Shown piece after piece: positions 51,501-59,329 of a stretch of 64,000 nt of DNA. The stretch comes from Pseudactinotalea sp. HY158 (GTDB taxonomy: Bacteria; Actinomycetota; Actinomycetes; Actinomycetales; Beutenbergiaceae). Where the stretch lies: contig NZ_CP045920.1 in assembly GCF_009660225.1 (NCBI RefSeq), positions 248,001 to 312,000 of the forward strand, read 5' to 3'. The position numbers and the translations under genes were made by a program. Each line of letters opens with the position of its first letter. The first letter of the stretch is position 1. A model generated the notes under the pieces. That model saw nothing but the letters and a program-made list of their open reading frames with translations. It had not been told where the DNA came from and did no database searches.

Positions 51501-51752
51501 GAGCCCACGGAGGGGCCGACCCATGAGCCCACGGAAGAGCCGACCGGTCAGCCGACGGAGGAGCCGACCAGCGAGCCCACGGTTCAGCCCACCGGCGAAC
51601 CCACGGATGAGCCGACCGATGACCCGACGTCCCCCGGGGCTCTCCCGGACACCGGGGCGGGTCTGCCGATCGGCCTCTCCGCAGTGACCATCGCCGTGCT
51701 CGCCGCGGGAGTAGTGCTCCTGCTGCGGCGGCGTGTGGACGGCGCTCGCTAG
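45561..51752 (+). CDS. LPXTG-anchored multidomain GH20 hexosaminidase
   Basis: 2063 residues from ATG 45561 (AAGGAG six bases upstream). Order: signal peptide (to about 62), two near-identical discoidin/F5-8C domains (63-206, 217-360), GH20 N-terminal domain (about 370-505), GH20 barrel (about 510-880) with the catalytic Asp-Glu pair in HLGADEVDSS (683-684), PKD domain (about 895-993, IDWGDG), a parallel beta-helix (about 998-1640, opening VVLEPGRYDLSDTLEFTEAD) like GH141 enzymes, a jelly-roll-like module (about 1731-1850), a SpaA-like domain (1857-1945), PTDEPTEG repeats and LPDTG (2028-2032) with a membrane helix and Arg tail. It removes beta-linked GlcNAc/GalNAc at the cell wall; the helix may be a second glycosidase such as fucosidase (inference). 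Confidence 0.9.
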   Translation: MSITARSGSTPSTHGALTPPRRTHRMRAAWRHLAAAAAVLGALALAFAGIIATPQPAEAAAGRDVAREGTATAASTDLHTGEAAGYAPGNAIDGDPTTRWGSRYTRTNPDDTYDPTNDWLQVALPAPVVIDHVVLVWEGAASSDYFVQGSNDGETWTELARVTGEGARTDSVAIESEDAFRYVRMQTNNNASKWGLSIFTFEIWDSVDATPPSEYGRDVARDGTATAASTYLHMGEAAGYAPGNAIDGDPTTRWGSRYTRTNPDDTYDPTNDWLQVAVPVPVVIDHVVLVWEGAASSDYFVQGSNDGETWTELARVTGEGARTDSVAIESEDAFRYVRMQTNNNASKWGLSIFAFEIWDGPTPPPPPAGQVVPAPVAQEDLDADAFQLTAASRIVTGDTDLAAVAKQLAERLRPVTGFELPIVDDAPAPADLVLALGTPDTGAEPGYQADQAYELTASAGGAMILGATPNGVFNGTRTILQLLPAWAYGTETVLTDWVVDATHIADFPRIAQRGFMLDSARTFVEVDDVKTVIDRLADLKGNRLHMHLADDEGWRLEIKSWPNLTEYGASWSITGAEQSGFYTQEEFAEIVAYANSKFIEVIPEFDMPGHSDAATASYPEFVCDDQVDEWKRRQKGTPIRDNSRSATFIPLCADKEIVYEFVDDVVREVSAISPSDFIHLGADEVDSSLMSHDKYVSFIRRAEEIVASHGKRLIGWTPSPIAMQRDDSVHQYWADRKNQIPAAANDTEGLWYKRGSDVVISPTDFAYLDYGFRSGLKWGWKGTGFTTEHSYRLDLDNVIDETTHDSQNSLGLTVDQITAVEGALWSETLADGLPAIDYMLWTRLAGLIEKAWTPRAQTLSWPSYAERLGTMGPRWLAAGVNFYADPAVPWTTTIAGLPGTQAEGAGFDGAVARIASPVRGTGSYAATIDWGDGASSTGTIAGESSAVNTAGSLFTVSGTHSYEAAGAYDGTVTVTATGGEEFTTGFTIDASVDSGPAAQVSLVAATNGVGATCTQAEPCSLDEVKGQARVHAQGGDEVEVVLEPGRYDLSDTLEFTEADSGTPTAPVVWRAETPGTVVLSGGTSVTGWRLHDADLGIWSADVPAGSATRQLYVDGELAPVAQASAAELGFTGWSGGPAGYTVSDVGSQEYLQGIDPSQSPKVEFVYDGKTGPWTQSRCLVTDIGGGGSSTTVTMLPTCWDGMTKRPPRAAIESGGLPNMSQSTIPSRVENDPALLSSGEWYLDEDAHTLFYVPRDGEEIADLDIVLPRLERLMTVAGTLTEPVHDLRFEGLQFSFATWLSPSVTGFAEVQSNLHITGAPNQGKCDVTDPPGTCPYGALSQPLANVDVTASENISFVDGSFRNLGGAALSVRYGAKDTLIEGNEFTDISATALYLGCTFDPQPWDASTHTGIKEHCTPDADAVAGDVIDRDNEVVEGTIVRNNVIHSVGLDYKAAPGVTILFGRDLRLVHNEIYDTPYTAITGGIVQGHATDADNPENNQNVNARNEISNNLLYNYMQYLHDGGAIYLESHQAEYIYDDGGELDVEATFANGLVARGNVAFNDGPDTNYTYYDDAGSQFITWDGNAAFATTGAFQGGCSPAGHLRTVNSYASGVIGQYRCSPPALDVTTDNNTAIPKFPTLADVPEAIVSDAGLEPGYADLSAIGTPTLRYTSSRAADGTVLLAISGLRDDTPVYAGTTQLDVRRLGTTFAELVVPADLADRTIAVGEPDPWLRVNETDESMTWDSSWTYQGTRPFGDYQRDIVFAKNNGATAEIAFSGTRFRLYGETNSDQGEIEVSIDGGEPITVDTHATSRSVDIPVYESGELASGEHTVTIVKRSGTYSVLDGYAYVAAPPTGSVTWSATDALTGELLAGTQWQLDGPGGSSVSVTDDGVAPGRFSVGSLDPGEYTLTQTGPAEGYNADAPSQTFTIDAEHTEIALGELGSTPTDEPTEGPTDEPTEGPTDEPTEEPTDEPTEGPTDEPTEGPTHEPTEEPTGQPTEEPTSEPTVQPTGEPTDEPTDDPTSPGALPDTGAGLPIGLSAVTIAVLAAGVVLLLRRRVDGAR
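45747..46636 (+). repeat. 462-bp in-frame tandem duplication (discoidin domains)
   Basis: Copy two starts 462 bp after copy one and is almost identical in nucleotides, with a few substitutions, mainly at the two ends. Unit length is 154 codons. Confidence 0.9.
51397..51630 (+). repeat. 24-bp repeats coding PTDEPTEG wall spacer
   Basis: Nine to ten copies of accgatgagcccacggaggg-type units, with slight changes toward the end. They encode the Pro/Thr/Glu spacer before LPDTG. Confidence 0.9.
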
Positions 51753-51777
51753 CCTTGCGCAAGTCAGGTCAGGACGA

Positions 51778-51815
51778 CATCGTGGTCGCGTTCACGAGGG
51801 ATCGCGACCACGATG
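51778..51815. terminator. Bidirectional terminator hairpin
   Basis: Thirteen-bp perfect stem (51778-51790 with 51803-51815), 12-nt loop, between the convergent GH20 and PepSY genes. It can serve both strands. Confidence 0.75.
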
Positions 51816-51833
51816 GCTGCCGGCACGGTTCGA

Positions 51834-52508
51834 TCAGTCTCGGTCGACCGTCACGGCGGAGGTCTCGACGTTCACGGTGACCTCCTGGTCGTTGTGGAGG
51901 TCGCCGATGTCGAACTGGTACGCGCGCACGCCGTCGTCCCACTCGAGCTTCCAGCTTCGGACCGGACCCTCGACCTTTCCGTGAGCGAGGTCGAGTGCCT
52001 GCTCGAACGTCATCGGGTCGTTCAGGTCGATCGCCTCCTCCTTGTCGTCGGTCGAGTCCTGCTCGTGGTCGACCACCTCGCCCGTGTCGGCGTTGATGTC
52101 GACCTCATGGTCGGTGCCGTCCACGAGCGTGTTGACCTCCCAGATCCAGGCGCCGCGTGAGCTGGAGTAGTCGAGTTCGATCCCGTGCACGATGCCGTCG
52201 GCACCGATCTCCTCGCGCGAGGTGTCGAGTGCCGTCTGGGCGGACACGGAGAACTCGGTCGTGGCCAGGTCGACGTCCCGCCCGGTCGCGTCCGTAGAAC
52301 TCCCGCCCGAGGCGTCCCCGGTGGCGTCGTCCGAAGCGCCGGTGGCGGGCTCGGTGGCGTCCGACGACTCGGGGCTCTGGCCGGGCGTGGCCGACGCGGT
52401 CTGCGTCGTGTCCGTGGGGGAGCCGTCACCGCTCGGGTCGGAGCAGCCGGCGAGGGCGAGGACCGCCGCCGCGGCGACGACGGGGATGCGCAGTCTGTGG
52501 GGTTTCAT
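51834..52508 (-). CDS. PepSY-domain lipoprotein
   Basis: 224 residues from ATG 52508 (AAGGTAGG about nine bases upstream). Lipobox VLALAGC (Cys 21), then a Ser/Thr/Asp/Gly-rich linker to about 85 and two PepSY-like units: WIWEVNTLVDGTDHEVDINA with DADTGEV-type end (seen as NADTGEVVDHE), and SWKLEWDDGVRAYQFDIG. PepSY modules inhibit peptidases or act as sensors at the cell surface; which applies is unknown. Ends at the terminator shared with GH20. Confidence 0.85.
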   Translation of the reverse strand: MKPHRLRIPVVAAAAVLALAGCSDPSGDGSPTDTTQTASATPGQSPESSDATEPATGASDDATGDASGGSSTDATGRDVDLATTEFSVSAQTALDTSREEIGADGIVHGIELDYSSSRGAWIWEVNTLVDGTDHEVDINADTGEVVDHEQDSTDDKEEAIDLNDPMTFEQALDLAHGKVEGPVRSWKLEWDDGVRAYQFDIGDLHNDQEVTVNVETSAVTVDRD

Positions 52509-52635
52509 GGGAGGACACCTACCTTCTCCGTTGGCCCGGGCCTCCGATCGATGCCCGGTTCCCCGATACTCCATGCCGGCCCGGTGACCCGGATGAGCCG
52601 GGGATGAGAAGTCTCTCATCCCAGCCTTGGGCCGG

Positions 52636-54120
52636 TCAGCGGCCGGCGTCGTACTGCAGCTGACGGCGGCGGTAGCGCTCGTCGGCCAGGGCGACGACCA
52701 GGGCGAGGGTGACCACCACGATGATCCCGAGGAATCCGGCGATGAATGCCGTGGGCCAGTCGCCGATCTCGAGGATCCGGAACGCGAGCGCCGTGATGAC
52801 GGCGATCCCGACCGAGGTGCCGATGCGCTGACCGGTCTGCATGATGCCGCCGGAGCTGCCCGCGTATTCGAGCGGGACGTCCGCGAGCGTGAGGGTCTGA
52901 TTCGGGCTGATGACCGAGCCCTGGGCGATCCCCACGAACGCGAGGGTGAGCAGCAGCCACCATTCGCTCGCCCGGCCCTGTCCCTGGAGCCACACCACCG
53001 CCATGCTCGCCACGAGCCCGACCAGGGCGAAGTACATCCCGCCGATGACGACCTTGCGGCCGTGCCGCATCACGTTGCGCCCGCCCCAGGCGGCGGCGAC
53101 CGCCGAACAGATCGCGCTCGGCAGCCCCACGAACCCGGACTCGAGCGCCGTGTGGCCCAGCCCGTCCTGCATGTACAACGCCACGAGCACCCACACGCTC
53201 GTGATCCCCATGAAGTACAGGGTGATGAGCAACGAGCCGTTGGCGAAGCTGCGCACGCGGAAGATCGCCAGGTTGACCATCGGATGTCGCCCGCGGCGCT
53301 TCTGCCGCCGCTCCCACCGCAGCCAGGCCGCCGTCAGGCCCGCCCCGGCCGGCAACGCGAGCCAGATCCAGGCGGGCGCGGTGCCGCCCTCGACGAACGG
53401 CAGCAGCACCGCCAGGACGGCGAGCCCGAGCAAGATCGCCCCGACCGGGTCGAGGTCGCGACTGCGCCGGCCGCCGCTGCTCCCCGCATCGCCCCCATCG
53501 CCTCGATCCGGGCCGGCTCGATCGAGCAGGGGGCGCGGGAACCAGGCCAGTGCGAGCGCGATGGCGAGGATTCCGACCGGCACGTTGACGAAGAACGTCC
53601 ACCGCCACCCGTCCGTGATCCCGCCGGCCTCGATGAGCAGCCCGCCGAGCAGCGGGCCCACGGCGACCGACACGCCGACCGCGCTGCCGAAGACCCCGAA
53701 GGCCCGCCCCCGCTCCGCGCCGCGGAAATGGTCCTGGATCATGCCCACAGCCTGGGGGTTGAGCAGGCCCGATCCGACCCCCTGCACGGCGCGGGCCACG
53801 TTGAGCGTCAGGGCGTCCTGGGCGAGCCCCGAGGCGACCGACGCCGCGGTGAACAGTGCCACCCCCGCGATGAACAGGGGCCCGCGCCCGTACAGGTCGC
53901 CGGCCCGCCCGGCCGTCACGAGCCCGATTCCGAAGGTGAGCGCGTACCCGGAGAGCACCCACTGCAGCTCGGACTGATCCGCCTCGAGTCCTGCCTGGAT
54001 CGACGGCAGCGCCACGTTGACGATGCTCACCCCGACGAGCGACATGAACAGCGCCACCACGAGCACCGCGAGCACGCGCCACCGGCGCGGATCGGGCACG
54101 AAGTCGGATTCGGTGGGCAC
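52636..54120 (-). CDS. DHA2-type MFS drug/solute exporter
   Basis: 494 residues from GTG 54120 (AGGA nine bases upstream); the open frame to 54258 adds a basic stretch unlike the family. Fourteen membrane helices of the DHA2 group: LFMSLVGVSIVNVALPSIQA in helix 1, YALTFGIGLVTAGRAGDLYG (motif A), RAVQGVGSGLLNPQAVGM, and VAVGPLLGGLL (motif C of antiporters). Acts as an H+-driven exporter of drugs or metabolites. A cytosolic Arg/Gly/Ser linker separates the halves near residue 215. Divergent from the STAS gene. Confidence 0.92.
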   Translation of the reverse strand: MPTESDFVPDPRRWRVLAVLVVALFMSLVGVSIVNVALPSIQAGLEADQSELQWVLSGYALTFGIGLVTAGRAGDLYGRGPLFIAGVALFTAASVASGLAQDALTLNVARAVQGVGSGLLNPQAVGMIQDHFRGAERGRAFGVFGSAVGVSVAVGPLLGGLLIEAGGITDGWRWTFFVNVPVGILAIALALAWFPRPLLDRAGPDRGDGGDAGSSGGRRSRDLDPVGAILLGLAVLAVLLPFVEGGTAPAWIWLALPAGAGLTAAWLRWERRQKRRGRHPMVNLAIFRVRSFANGSLLITLYFMGITSVWVLVALYMQDGLGHTALESGFVGLPSAICSAVAAAWGGRNVMRHGRKVVIGGMYFALVGLVASMAVVWLQGQGRASEWWLLLTLAFVGIAQGSVISPNQTLTLADVPLEYAGSSGGIMQTGQRIGTSVGIAVITALAFRILEIGDWPTAFIAGFLGIIVVVTLALVVALADERYRRRQLQYDAGR

Positions 54121-54311
54121 CCGATCGATCCTAATCACGGCCGCGTGACGGGCCCAGTTCCCGCGCTCGCGGGCCGGACCCGCGACTTTCGCATCGCACC
54201 GCCTTCTACTTACGACACGCGCGTTGGACGCGGGGGATAGTGTCCTCTCTACCCGCACGAAGCGGCCCGCCGGGGAGGGCGGAGCGACCCGACGACGAGA
54301 GTGGTGGACCG

Positions 54312-54704
54312 ATGATCAAGCGAGACGATCACCATGCTGCACCGAGCGCCGATCCGGATTCGGCGGAGCTTCCGGCCGGTGCCGGGATCTCCGAGGCCGT
54401 GCTCGAGGCCGGCACGATCAGCCCGATCCTCAGCCGCGACCGAGCCGAGGTGGCGGGTTCGATCGACGCCGCCACCGGAGACCGCATCCTGCACGATCTC
54501 ATGCGGGCCGCTCGCCCGGGCGAGATCCTGCGGGTGGACCTCACGGCGGTCGACCGCATCGACGAGGCCGGCCTCGAGATCCTCTACGCGGCCCAGCGCC
54601 AGGCCCGGATGATCGGCGGGGAGCTCATGCTCGCCGGCGTGCCCGAGCGATTCCGGGACCTGCTCGGGGAGTTCACCACGGAGGACGACCTCCCGCACCG
54701 GTGA
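54312..54704 (+). CDS. STAS-domain protein (anti-anti-sigma-like)
   Basis: 130 residues from ATG 54312. After a 35-residue disordered head it has the STAS fold: VAGSIDAATGDRILHDLMR, ILRVDLTAVDRIDEAGLEIL and GGELMLAGVPERFRDLL. The spot where SpoIIAA/RsbV proteins carry the phosphorylated Ser (D-S-S/T-G) reads D-E-A-G, so it cannot be phosphorylated there and has an acidic residue instead. No anti-sigma kinase or sigma gene is adjacent. Related to the gene at 62227. Confidence 0.85.
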   Translation: MIKRDDHHAAPSADPDSAELPAGAGISEAVLEAGTISPILSRDRAEVAGSIDAATGDRILHDLMRAARPGEILRVDLTAVDRIDEAGLEILYAAQRQARMIGGELMLAGVPERFRDLLGEFTTEDDLPHR

Positions 54705-54784
54705 GCACCCGGCCCCGAGCGGTCCGGGCACCCGCACGCCCCGAACCCGGGACGGCCCGGCGCCTCGGCACGCATACTGTGCCC

Positions 54785-56890
54785 ATGGAGATCTGGCCAG
54801 GACGCGCCTACCCGCTCGGTGCCACCTACGACGGTTCGGGCACGAATTTCGCACTCTTCACCGAGGCGGCCGAGAAGGTGGAATTGTGCCTGTTCGACGC
54901 CGACGGCAACGAGGAGCGCATCGAGCTGCCGGAGGTCGACGGTTTCGTCTGGCACGCGTTCCTCCCCGGCGTCGCCCCCGGCCAGCACTACGGCTACCGC
55001 GTGCACGGCCCCTACGATCCGGAACGCGGGCAGCGGTGCAACCCGAACAAGCTCGTGCTCGATCCGTACGCGAAGGCGATCGACGGCACGATCACCTGGG
55101 ACGAATCGCTCTTCTCGTATCATTTCGGAGACGAGGACAGCCGCAACGACGCCGATTCGGCCGAGCGCATGCCCAAGTGCGTCGTCATCAATCCGTTCTT
55201 CGACTGGGGCGCCGACCGCCCCCCGAAGACCCCGTACGCCGACACGGTCATCTACGAGGCGCACGTCAAGGGCCTGACCCGGCAACACCCGGATCTGCCG
55301 GAGGAACTGCGCGGGACCTACCTCGGGATCGGGCACCCGGTCATCATCGACTACCTGCTCGAACTCGGCGTCACCGCGATCGAGCTCATGCCCGTGCACC
55401 ACTTCGTCAACGATTCCGTGCTGGTCGACAAGGGCCTGTCGAACTACTGGGGCTACAACACGCTGTCGTTCCTCGCCCCGGACGTGACGTACGTGGCGGG
55501 CTCGACGCCCGGCAGCCAGGTCACCGAGTTCAAGTCGATGGTGCGCGCCCTGCACGAGGCGGGCATCGAGGTGATCCTCGACGTCGTCTACAACCACACC
55601 GGCGAGGGCAACCATCTCGGGCCCACGCTCAACTTCCGGGGCATCGACAACGCCGCCTACTACCGGCTCGTGACGGATGACCCGCAGTACTACACGGACT
55701 ACACGGGCACTGGCAACAGCCTCAACGTGCGCCACCCGCACGCCCTCCAGCTCATCATGGACTCGCTGCGCTACTGGGTCACCGAGATGCACGTCGACGG
55801 GTTCCGCTTCGACCTCGCCTCGACCCTCGCCCGCGAGCTGTACGACGTCGACCGGCTCTCGGCGTTCTTCGACCTCGTGCAGCAGGATCCGACCGTCTCC
55901 CAGGTCAAGCTCATCGCCGAGCCGTGGGACGTCGGCCCCGGCGGGTACCAGGTGGGCAACTTCCCGCCGCAGTGGACGGAGTGGAACGGCCAGTACCGCG
56001 ACACGATCCGCGACTTCTGGCGGGGCACGCCCGGCACGATGGGCGAGTTCGCGGCGCGCATCACGGGCAGCGCCGACCTGTACGAGCATTCCGGACGGCG
56101 CCCGGTCGCCTCGATCAACTTCGTCACCGCCCACGACGGGTTCACCCTCGCCGACCTCGTCTCCTACAACGACAAGCACAACGAGGCCAACGGCGACGAC
56201 AACACCGACGGCGCCGACGACAACAGGTCGTGGAACTGCGGCGTCGAGGGGCCGACCGACGACGAGGAGATCCGCGCGCTCCGGGCGCAGCAGCAGCGCA
56301 ACTTCATCGCGACCCTGTTCCTCTCCCAGGGCATCCCGATGATCAGCCACGGGGACGAGGTCGGCCGCACCCAAGGCGGGAACAACAACGGCTACTGCCA
56401 GGACAACGAGCTCACCTGGGTCGACTGGGAGAACCTGGACGACGAGCTGCTCGGCTTCACCCGCCGGATGGCGACGCTCCGGCGCGGGCACCCGATCTTC
56501 CGGCGCCGCCGGTTCTTCGACGGCCGGCCCGTGAGCCACCCGGACTCCGACGTGCCCGACATCGAATGGTTCACCCCGGACGGCACGGCGATGACCGAGC
56601 AGAACTGGGACGACGACTTCGGCCGCGCGATCGCCGTCTACCTCAACGGCCGCGGTATCCCCGGCACCGACACCCGCGGTCAACCGGTCACCGACCACTC
56701 CTTCGTGCTCTACTTCAGCGCCCACCACGAGCCGATCGACTTCCGGGTGCCCACGGCCGGATACGGCGCGGAGTGGGAGATCGTGGTGGACACGCTGACC
56801 GCGGCCGAGCCCGACCGGGTGGTCGGCCCCGGGGAGACCGTCACCGTGGGGCCCCGCGCCCTCGTGGTGCTGCGGGAGACGTCCGAATGA
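54785..56890 (+). CDS. glgX: Glycogen debranching enzyme GlgX
   Basis: 701 residues from ATG 54785 (MEIWPGRAYPLGATYDG, the family start). CBM48-like N-terminal domain (about 10-110), then the GH13_11 barrel: VILDVVYNHTGEGN, DGFRFDLAS (nucleophile Asp, about residue 341), LIAEPWDVGPGG (acid/base Glu) and FVTAHDGFTL (transition-state Asp). It hydrolyses alpha-1,6 branches of glycogen or limit dextrin. The gene overlaps treY by ATGA, so the freed linear maltooligosaccharides feed TreY directly. Confidence 0.96.
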   Translation: MEIWPGRAYPLGATYDGSGTNFALFTEAAEKVELCLFDADGNEERIELPEVDGFVWHAFLPGVAPGQHYGYRVHGPYDPERGQRCNPNKLVLDPYAKAIDGTITWDESLFSYHFGDEDSRNDADSAERMPKCVVINPFFDWGADRPPKTPYADTVIYEAHVKGLTRQHPDLPEELRGTYLGIGHPVIIDYLLELGVTAIELMPVHHFVNDSVLVDKGLSNYWGYNTLSFLAPDVTYVAGSTPGSQVTEFKSMVRALHEAGIEVILDVVYNHTGEGNHLGPTLNFRGIDNAAYYRLVTDDPQYYTDYTGTGNSLNVRHPHALQLIMDSLRYWVTEMHVDGFRFDLASTLARELYDVDRLSAFFDLVQQDPTVSQVKLIAEPWDVGPGGYQVGNFPPQWTEWNGQYRDTIRDFWRGTPGTMGEFAARITGSADLYEHSGRRPVASINFVTAHDGFTLADLVSYNDKHNEANGDDNTDGADDNRSWNCGVEGPTDDEEIRALRAQQQRNFIATLFLSQGIPMISHGDEVGRTQGGNNNGYCQDNELTWVDWENLDDELLGFTRRMATLRRGHPIFRRRRFFDGRPVSHPDSDVPDIEWFTPDGTAMTEQNWDDDFGRAIAVYLNGRGIPGTDTRGQPVTDHSFVLYFSAHHEPIDFRVPTAGYGAEWEIVVDTLTAAEPDRVVGPGETVTVGPRALVVLRETSE

Positions 56891-59208
56891 CCGCGCCGGC
56901 GTCCACCTACCGGCTGCAGATCAGCGCCGGCCTCGACCTGAACGCCGCGGCCGGCCTGGCCGACTACCTCGCCGCGCTCGGCGCCGGCGCCTACTACCTC
57001 TCGCCCCTGCTCCCCTCGACCTCGGATCACGGCTACGACACGGTCTCGTTCGGGACCGTCGACCCGGTCCGCGGCGGGGAGTCGGCCTGGCGGCGCCTGC
57101 TCGCCGCCGCGCGTGGGCGCGGCCTGGGAGTGATCGTGGACGTCGTCCCGAACCACACGGGGGTCGCTCACCCGGCCGAGAACCCGGCCTGGTGGAGCCT
57201 CCTTCGGCTCGGCCCCGCCTCCCCGCACGCCCCGTGGTTCGACGTGGACTGGTCCGGGCCGGCCGGGCAGGTCGTGCTCCTGCCGGTACTCGGCGACGAC
57301 GTCGAGCCCGGGCAGCTGCGGATCGAGGGCGACGAGCTGCGGTATTTCGAGCATCGGTTCCCGATCGCGCCGGGCACCGGCCCGGTCGCCGATGACACTG
57401 CCGCTCGGGTGCACGAGCGCCAGCACTACCGGCTCGTGAACTTCCGCCGCGCCGACACCGACCAGAACTACCGGCGGTTCTTCGCCGTCATGTCCCTCGC
57501 GGGCCTGCGCGTGGAGGATCCGGAGGTCTTCGAGGCGACCCATGGCCGGATCCGCGGCCTGATCGCCGACGGCGCGGCAGGTCTGCGGGTCGACCACCCC
57601 GACGGGCTGGCCGACCCGGCCGGCTACCTCACGCGGCTGCGCGAGCTCGCCGGCGACGACGCCTGGATCACCGTGGAGAAGATCCTCGAACCCGGCGAAC
57701 AGCTGCCGAGCTCCTGGCCGGTCGAGGGCACCACGGGCTACGACGCGCTCACCGAGGTCGCGCGCGCGTTCGTCGACCCGGCCGGCATCGCGCCCCTCGA
57801 CGCGGCCTACCGCGAGCTCACCGGCGACCCCCGCACGTTCGCCGAGCACGTCGCCGCGGGCAAGCGGATGATCGCCACGACGATCCTGCGCGCCGAGGTG
57901 CTCCGCCTCGCCCGGCTCGTGCCCGAGGTGGCGCGCGCCGACGAGGCCGCAGCGGCACTGACCGAGCTGCTCGTCGCCTTCGACGTCTACCGCTCCTACC
58001 TGCCCGAGGGCGCGGACCGGCTCGAGGCGGCGCTGGCCGCCGTCCGCGCGTCCTCGCCCGAGGACGCCGCTCTCGTCGCCGTCCTCGACGCGCTCGCGCC
58101 GCGGCTGCGCGACCCGGGCGACGAGCTGTGCGTCCGGTTCCAGCAGACCTCCGGGGCCGTCATGGCCAAGGGCGTGGAGGACACCGCCTACTACCGCTAC
58201 ACCCGCTTCGTCGCCGCCAACGAGGTGGGCGGCGATCCGGGCTCGCCGGGTGCCGAACCGGCCGAGTTCCACGCCGCCCAGCGCCGGCGCGAGCGGAGGG
58301 CGCCCGCCTCGATGACCACCCTGTCGACCCACGACACCAAACGCGGAGAGGACGTGCGCGCCCGGCTCGCCGTGCTCGCCGAACTCCCCGGCGAATGGAC
58401 GACGCTCGCCCGGCTGCTCATGGAGCGCGCACCGCTGCCCGATCGCCCCGTCGCGTACCTGCTGTGGCAGACGTTCGTCGGTGCCGGCTTCATCGAGCCG
58501 GACCGCATGCACGCCTACGCCGAGAAGGCGATGCGGGAGGCCGCGACCTCGACCGGCTGGATCGACCCGGACGCCGGCTTCGAGGCCGCCGTGCACGACG
58601 TGATCGACCGAGCCTACGAGGACCCCGAGATCCGTGAGCCGCTGGGCGAGTTCATCGGGGTCCTCACCCCGCACGGCCGCTCGAACTCCCTGGCGCAGAA
58701 GCTCGTGCAACTGACGATGCCCGGCATCCCGGACGTGTATCACGGCACCGAGCTGTGGGATGACTCCCTCGTCGACCCCGACAATCGCCGCCCGGTGGAC
58801 TTCGCCGCCCGCGCCGACCTGATCGAGCGCCTCGACCGCGCCGCCGAGGCCGGCCGCACGCCACCGATCGACGGCACCGGGGCGGCGAAGGCGTGGGTCG
58901 TCTCCCGGGCGCTGCGGCTGCGGCGCGACCGGCCCGAGCTGTTCGCCCGCTACGCCCCGCTCGCCGCCACGGGACCGGCGACCGACCACCTGCTCGCCTT
59001 CGACCGGGGCGGGGCGATCACCCTGGCCACCCGCCTTCCCGCTGGGCTCGAACGCGCCGGTGGCTGGCGGGAGACCCGCGTCGACCTGCCCGCCGGGATC
59101 GACGTGCTCACGGGCGCCCGCCACGGTGGCCCCACCGCCGTGGCGGATCTGCTCGCGCGCTACCCGGTGGCGCTCCTGGTCCGGGACGAGGAGGAGGAGG
59201 CTCAATGA
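56887..59208 (+). CDS. treY: Maltooligosyltrehalose synthase
   Basis: 773 residues from ATG 56887, overlapping glgX. TreY rearranges the reducing-end alpha-1,4 bond of a maltodextrin to alpha,alpha-1,1. Features: TYRLQISAGLDLNAAAGLADY, VDVVPNHTGVAHP, GLRVDHPDGLADP, WITVEKILEPGEQLP and TLSTHDTKRGEDVRAR, all characteristic of GH13_26. RVEGTTGYD-type sequence (seen as VEGTTGYDALTEV) is also present. Length is normal. Confidence 0.96.
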   Translation: MTAPASTYRLQISAGLDLNAAAGLADYLAALGAGAYYLSPLLPSTSDHGYDTVSFGTVDPVRGGESAWRRLLAAARGRGLGVIVDVVPNHTGVAHPAENPAWWSLLRLGPASPHAPWFDVDWSGPAGQVVLLPVLGDDVEPGQLRIEGDELRYFEHRFPIAPGTGPVADDTAARVHERQHYRLVNFRRADTDQNYRRFFAVMSLAGLRVEDPEVFEATHGRIRGLIADGAAGLRVDHPDGLADPAGYLTRLRELAGDDAWITVEKILEPGEQLPSSWPVEGTTGYDALTEVARAFVDPAGIAPLDAAYRELTGDPRTFAEHVAAGKRMIATTILRAEVLRLARLVPEVARADEAAAALTELLVAFDVYRSYLPEGADRLEAALAAVRASSPEDAALVAVLDALAPRLRDPGDELCVRFQQTSGAVMAKGVEDTAYYRYTRFVAANEVGGDPGSPGAEPAEFHAAQRRRERRAPASMTTLSTHDTKRGEDVRARLAVLAELPGEWTTLARLLMERAPLPDRPVAYLLWQTFVGAGFIEPDRMHAYAEKAMREAATSTGWIDPDAGFEAAVHDVIDRAYEDPEIREPLGEFIGVLTPHGRSNSLAQKLVQLTMPGIPDVYHGTELWDDSLVDPDNRRPVDFAARADLIERLDRAAEAGRTPPIDGTGAAKAWVVSRALRLRRDRPELFARYAPLAATGPATDHLLAFDRGGAITLATRLPAGLERAGGWRETRVDLPAGIDVLTGARHGGPTAVADLLARYPVALLVRDEEEEAQ

Positions 59209-59318
59209 GGGCAATGACGGCAGTGACGGTTCTGACGGTTCTGACGGTAATGAGGGCTCTGACGGTTCCGATGGCTCTGACGGTTCTGACGGCTATGACG
59301 GGGTCGGCGGCCACGACC
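59208..59318. repeat. 9-bp repeats between treY and treZ
   Basis: Copies of ggttctgac and related ggcaatgac units (about twelve) fill the 121-bp gap. In the treZ frame they would read as GSDGSDG, but no start codon precedes them, so the array seems to be intergenic. Confidence 0.85.
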
Positions 59319-59329
59319 GGGTCGCGGCG

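Noticed and set aside
59060-59329. An N-terminal GSDGSDG extension of TreZ
   Set aside because: No ATG, GTG or TTG lies in frame between the treY stop and 59330 with an SD; the family N-terminus begins at 59330.
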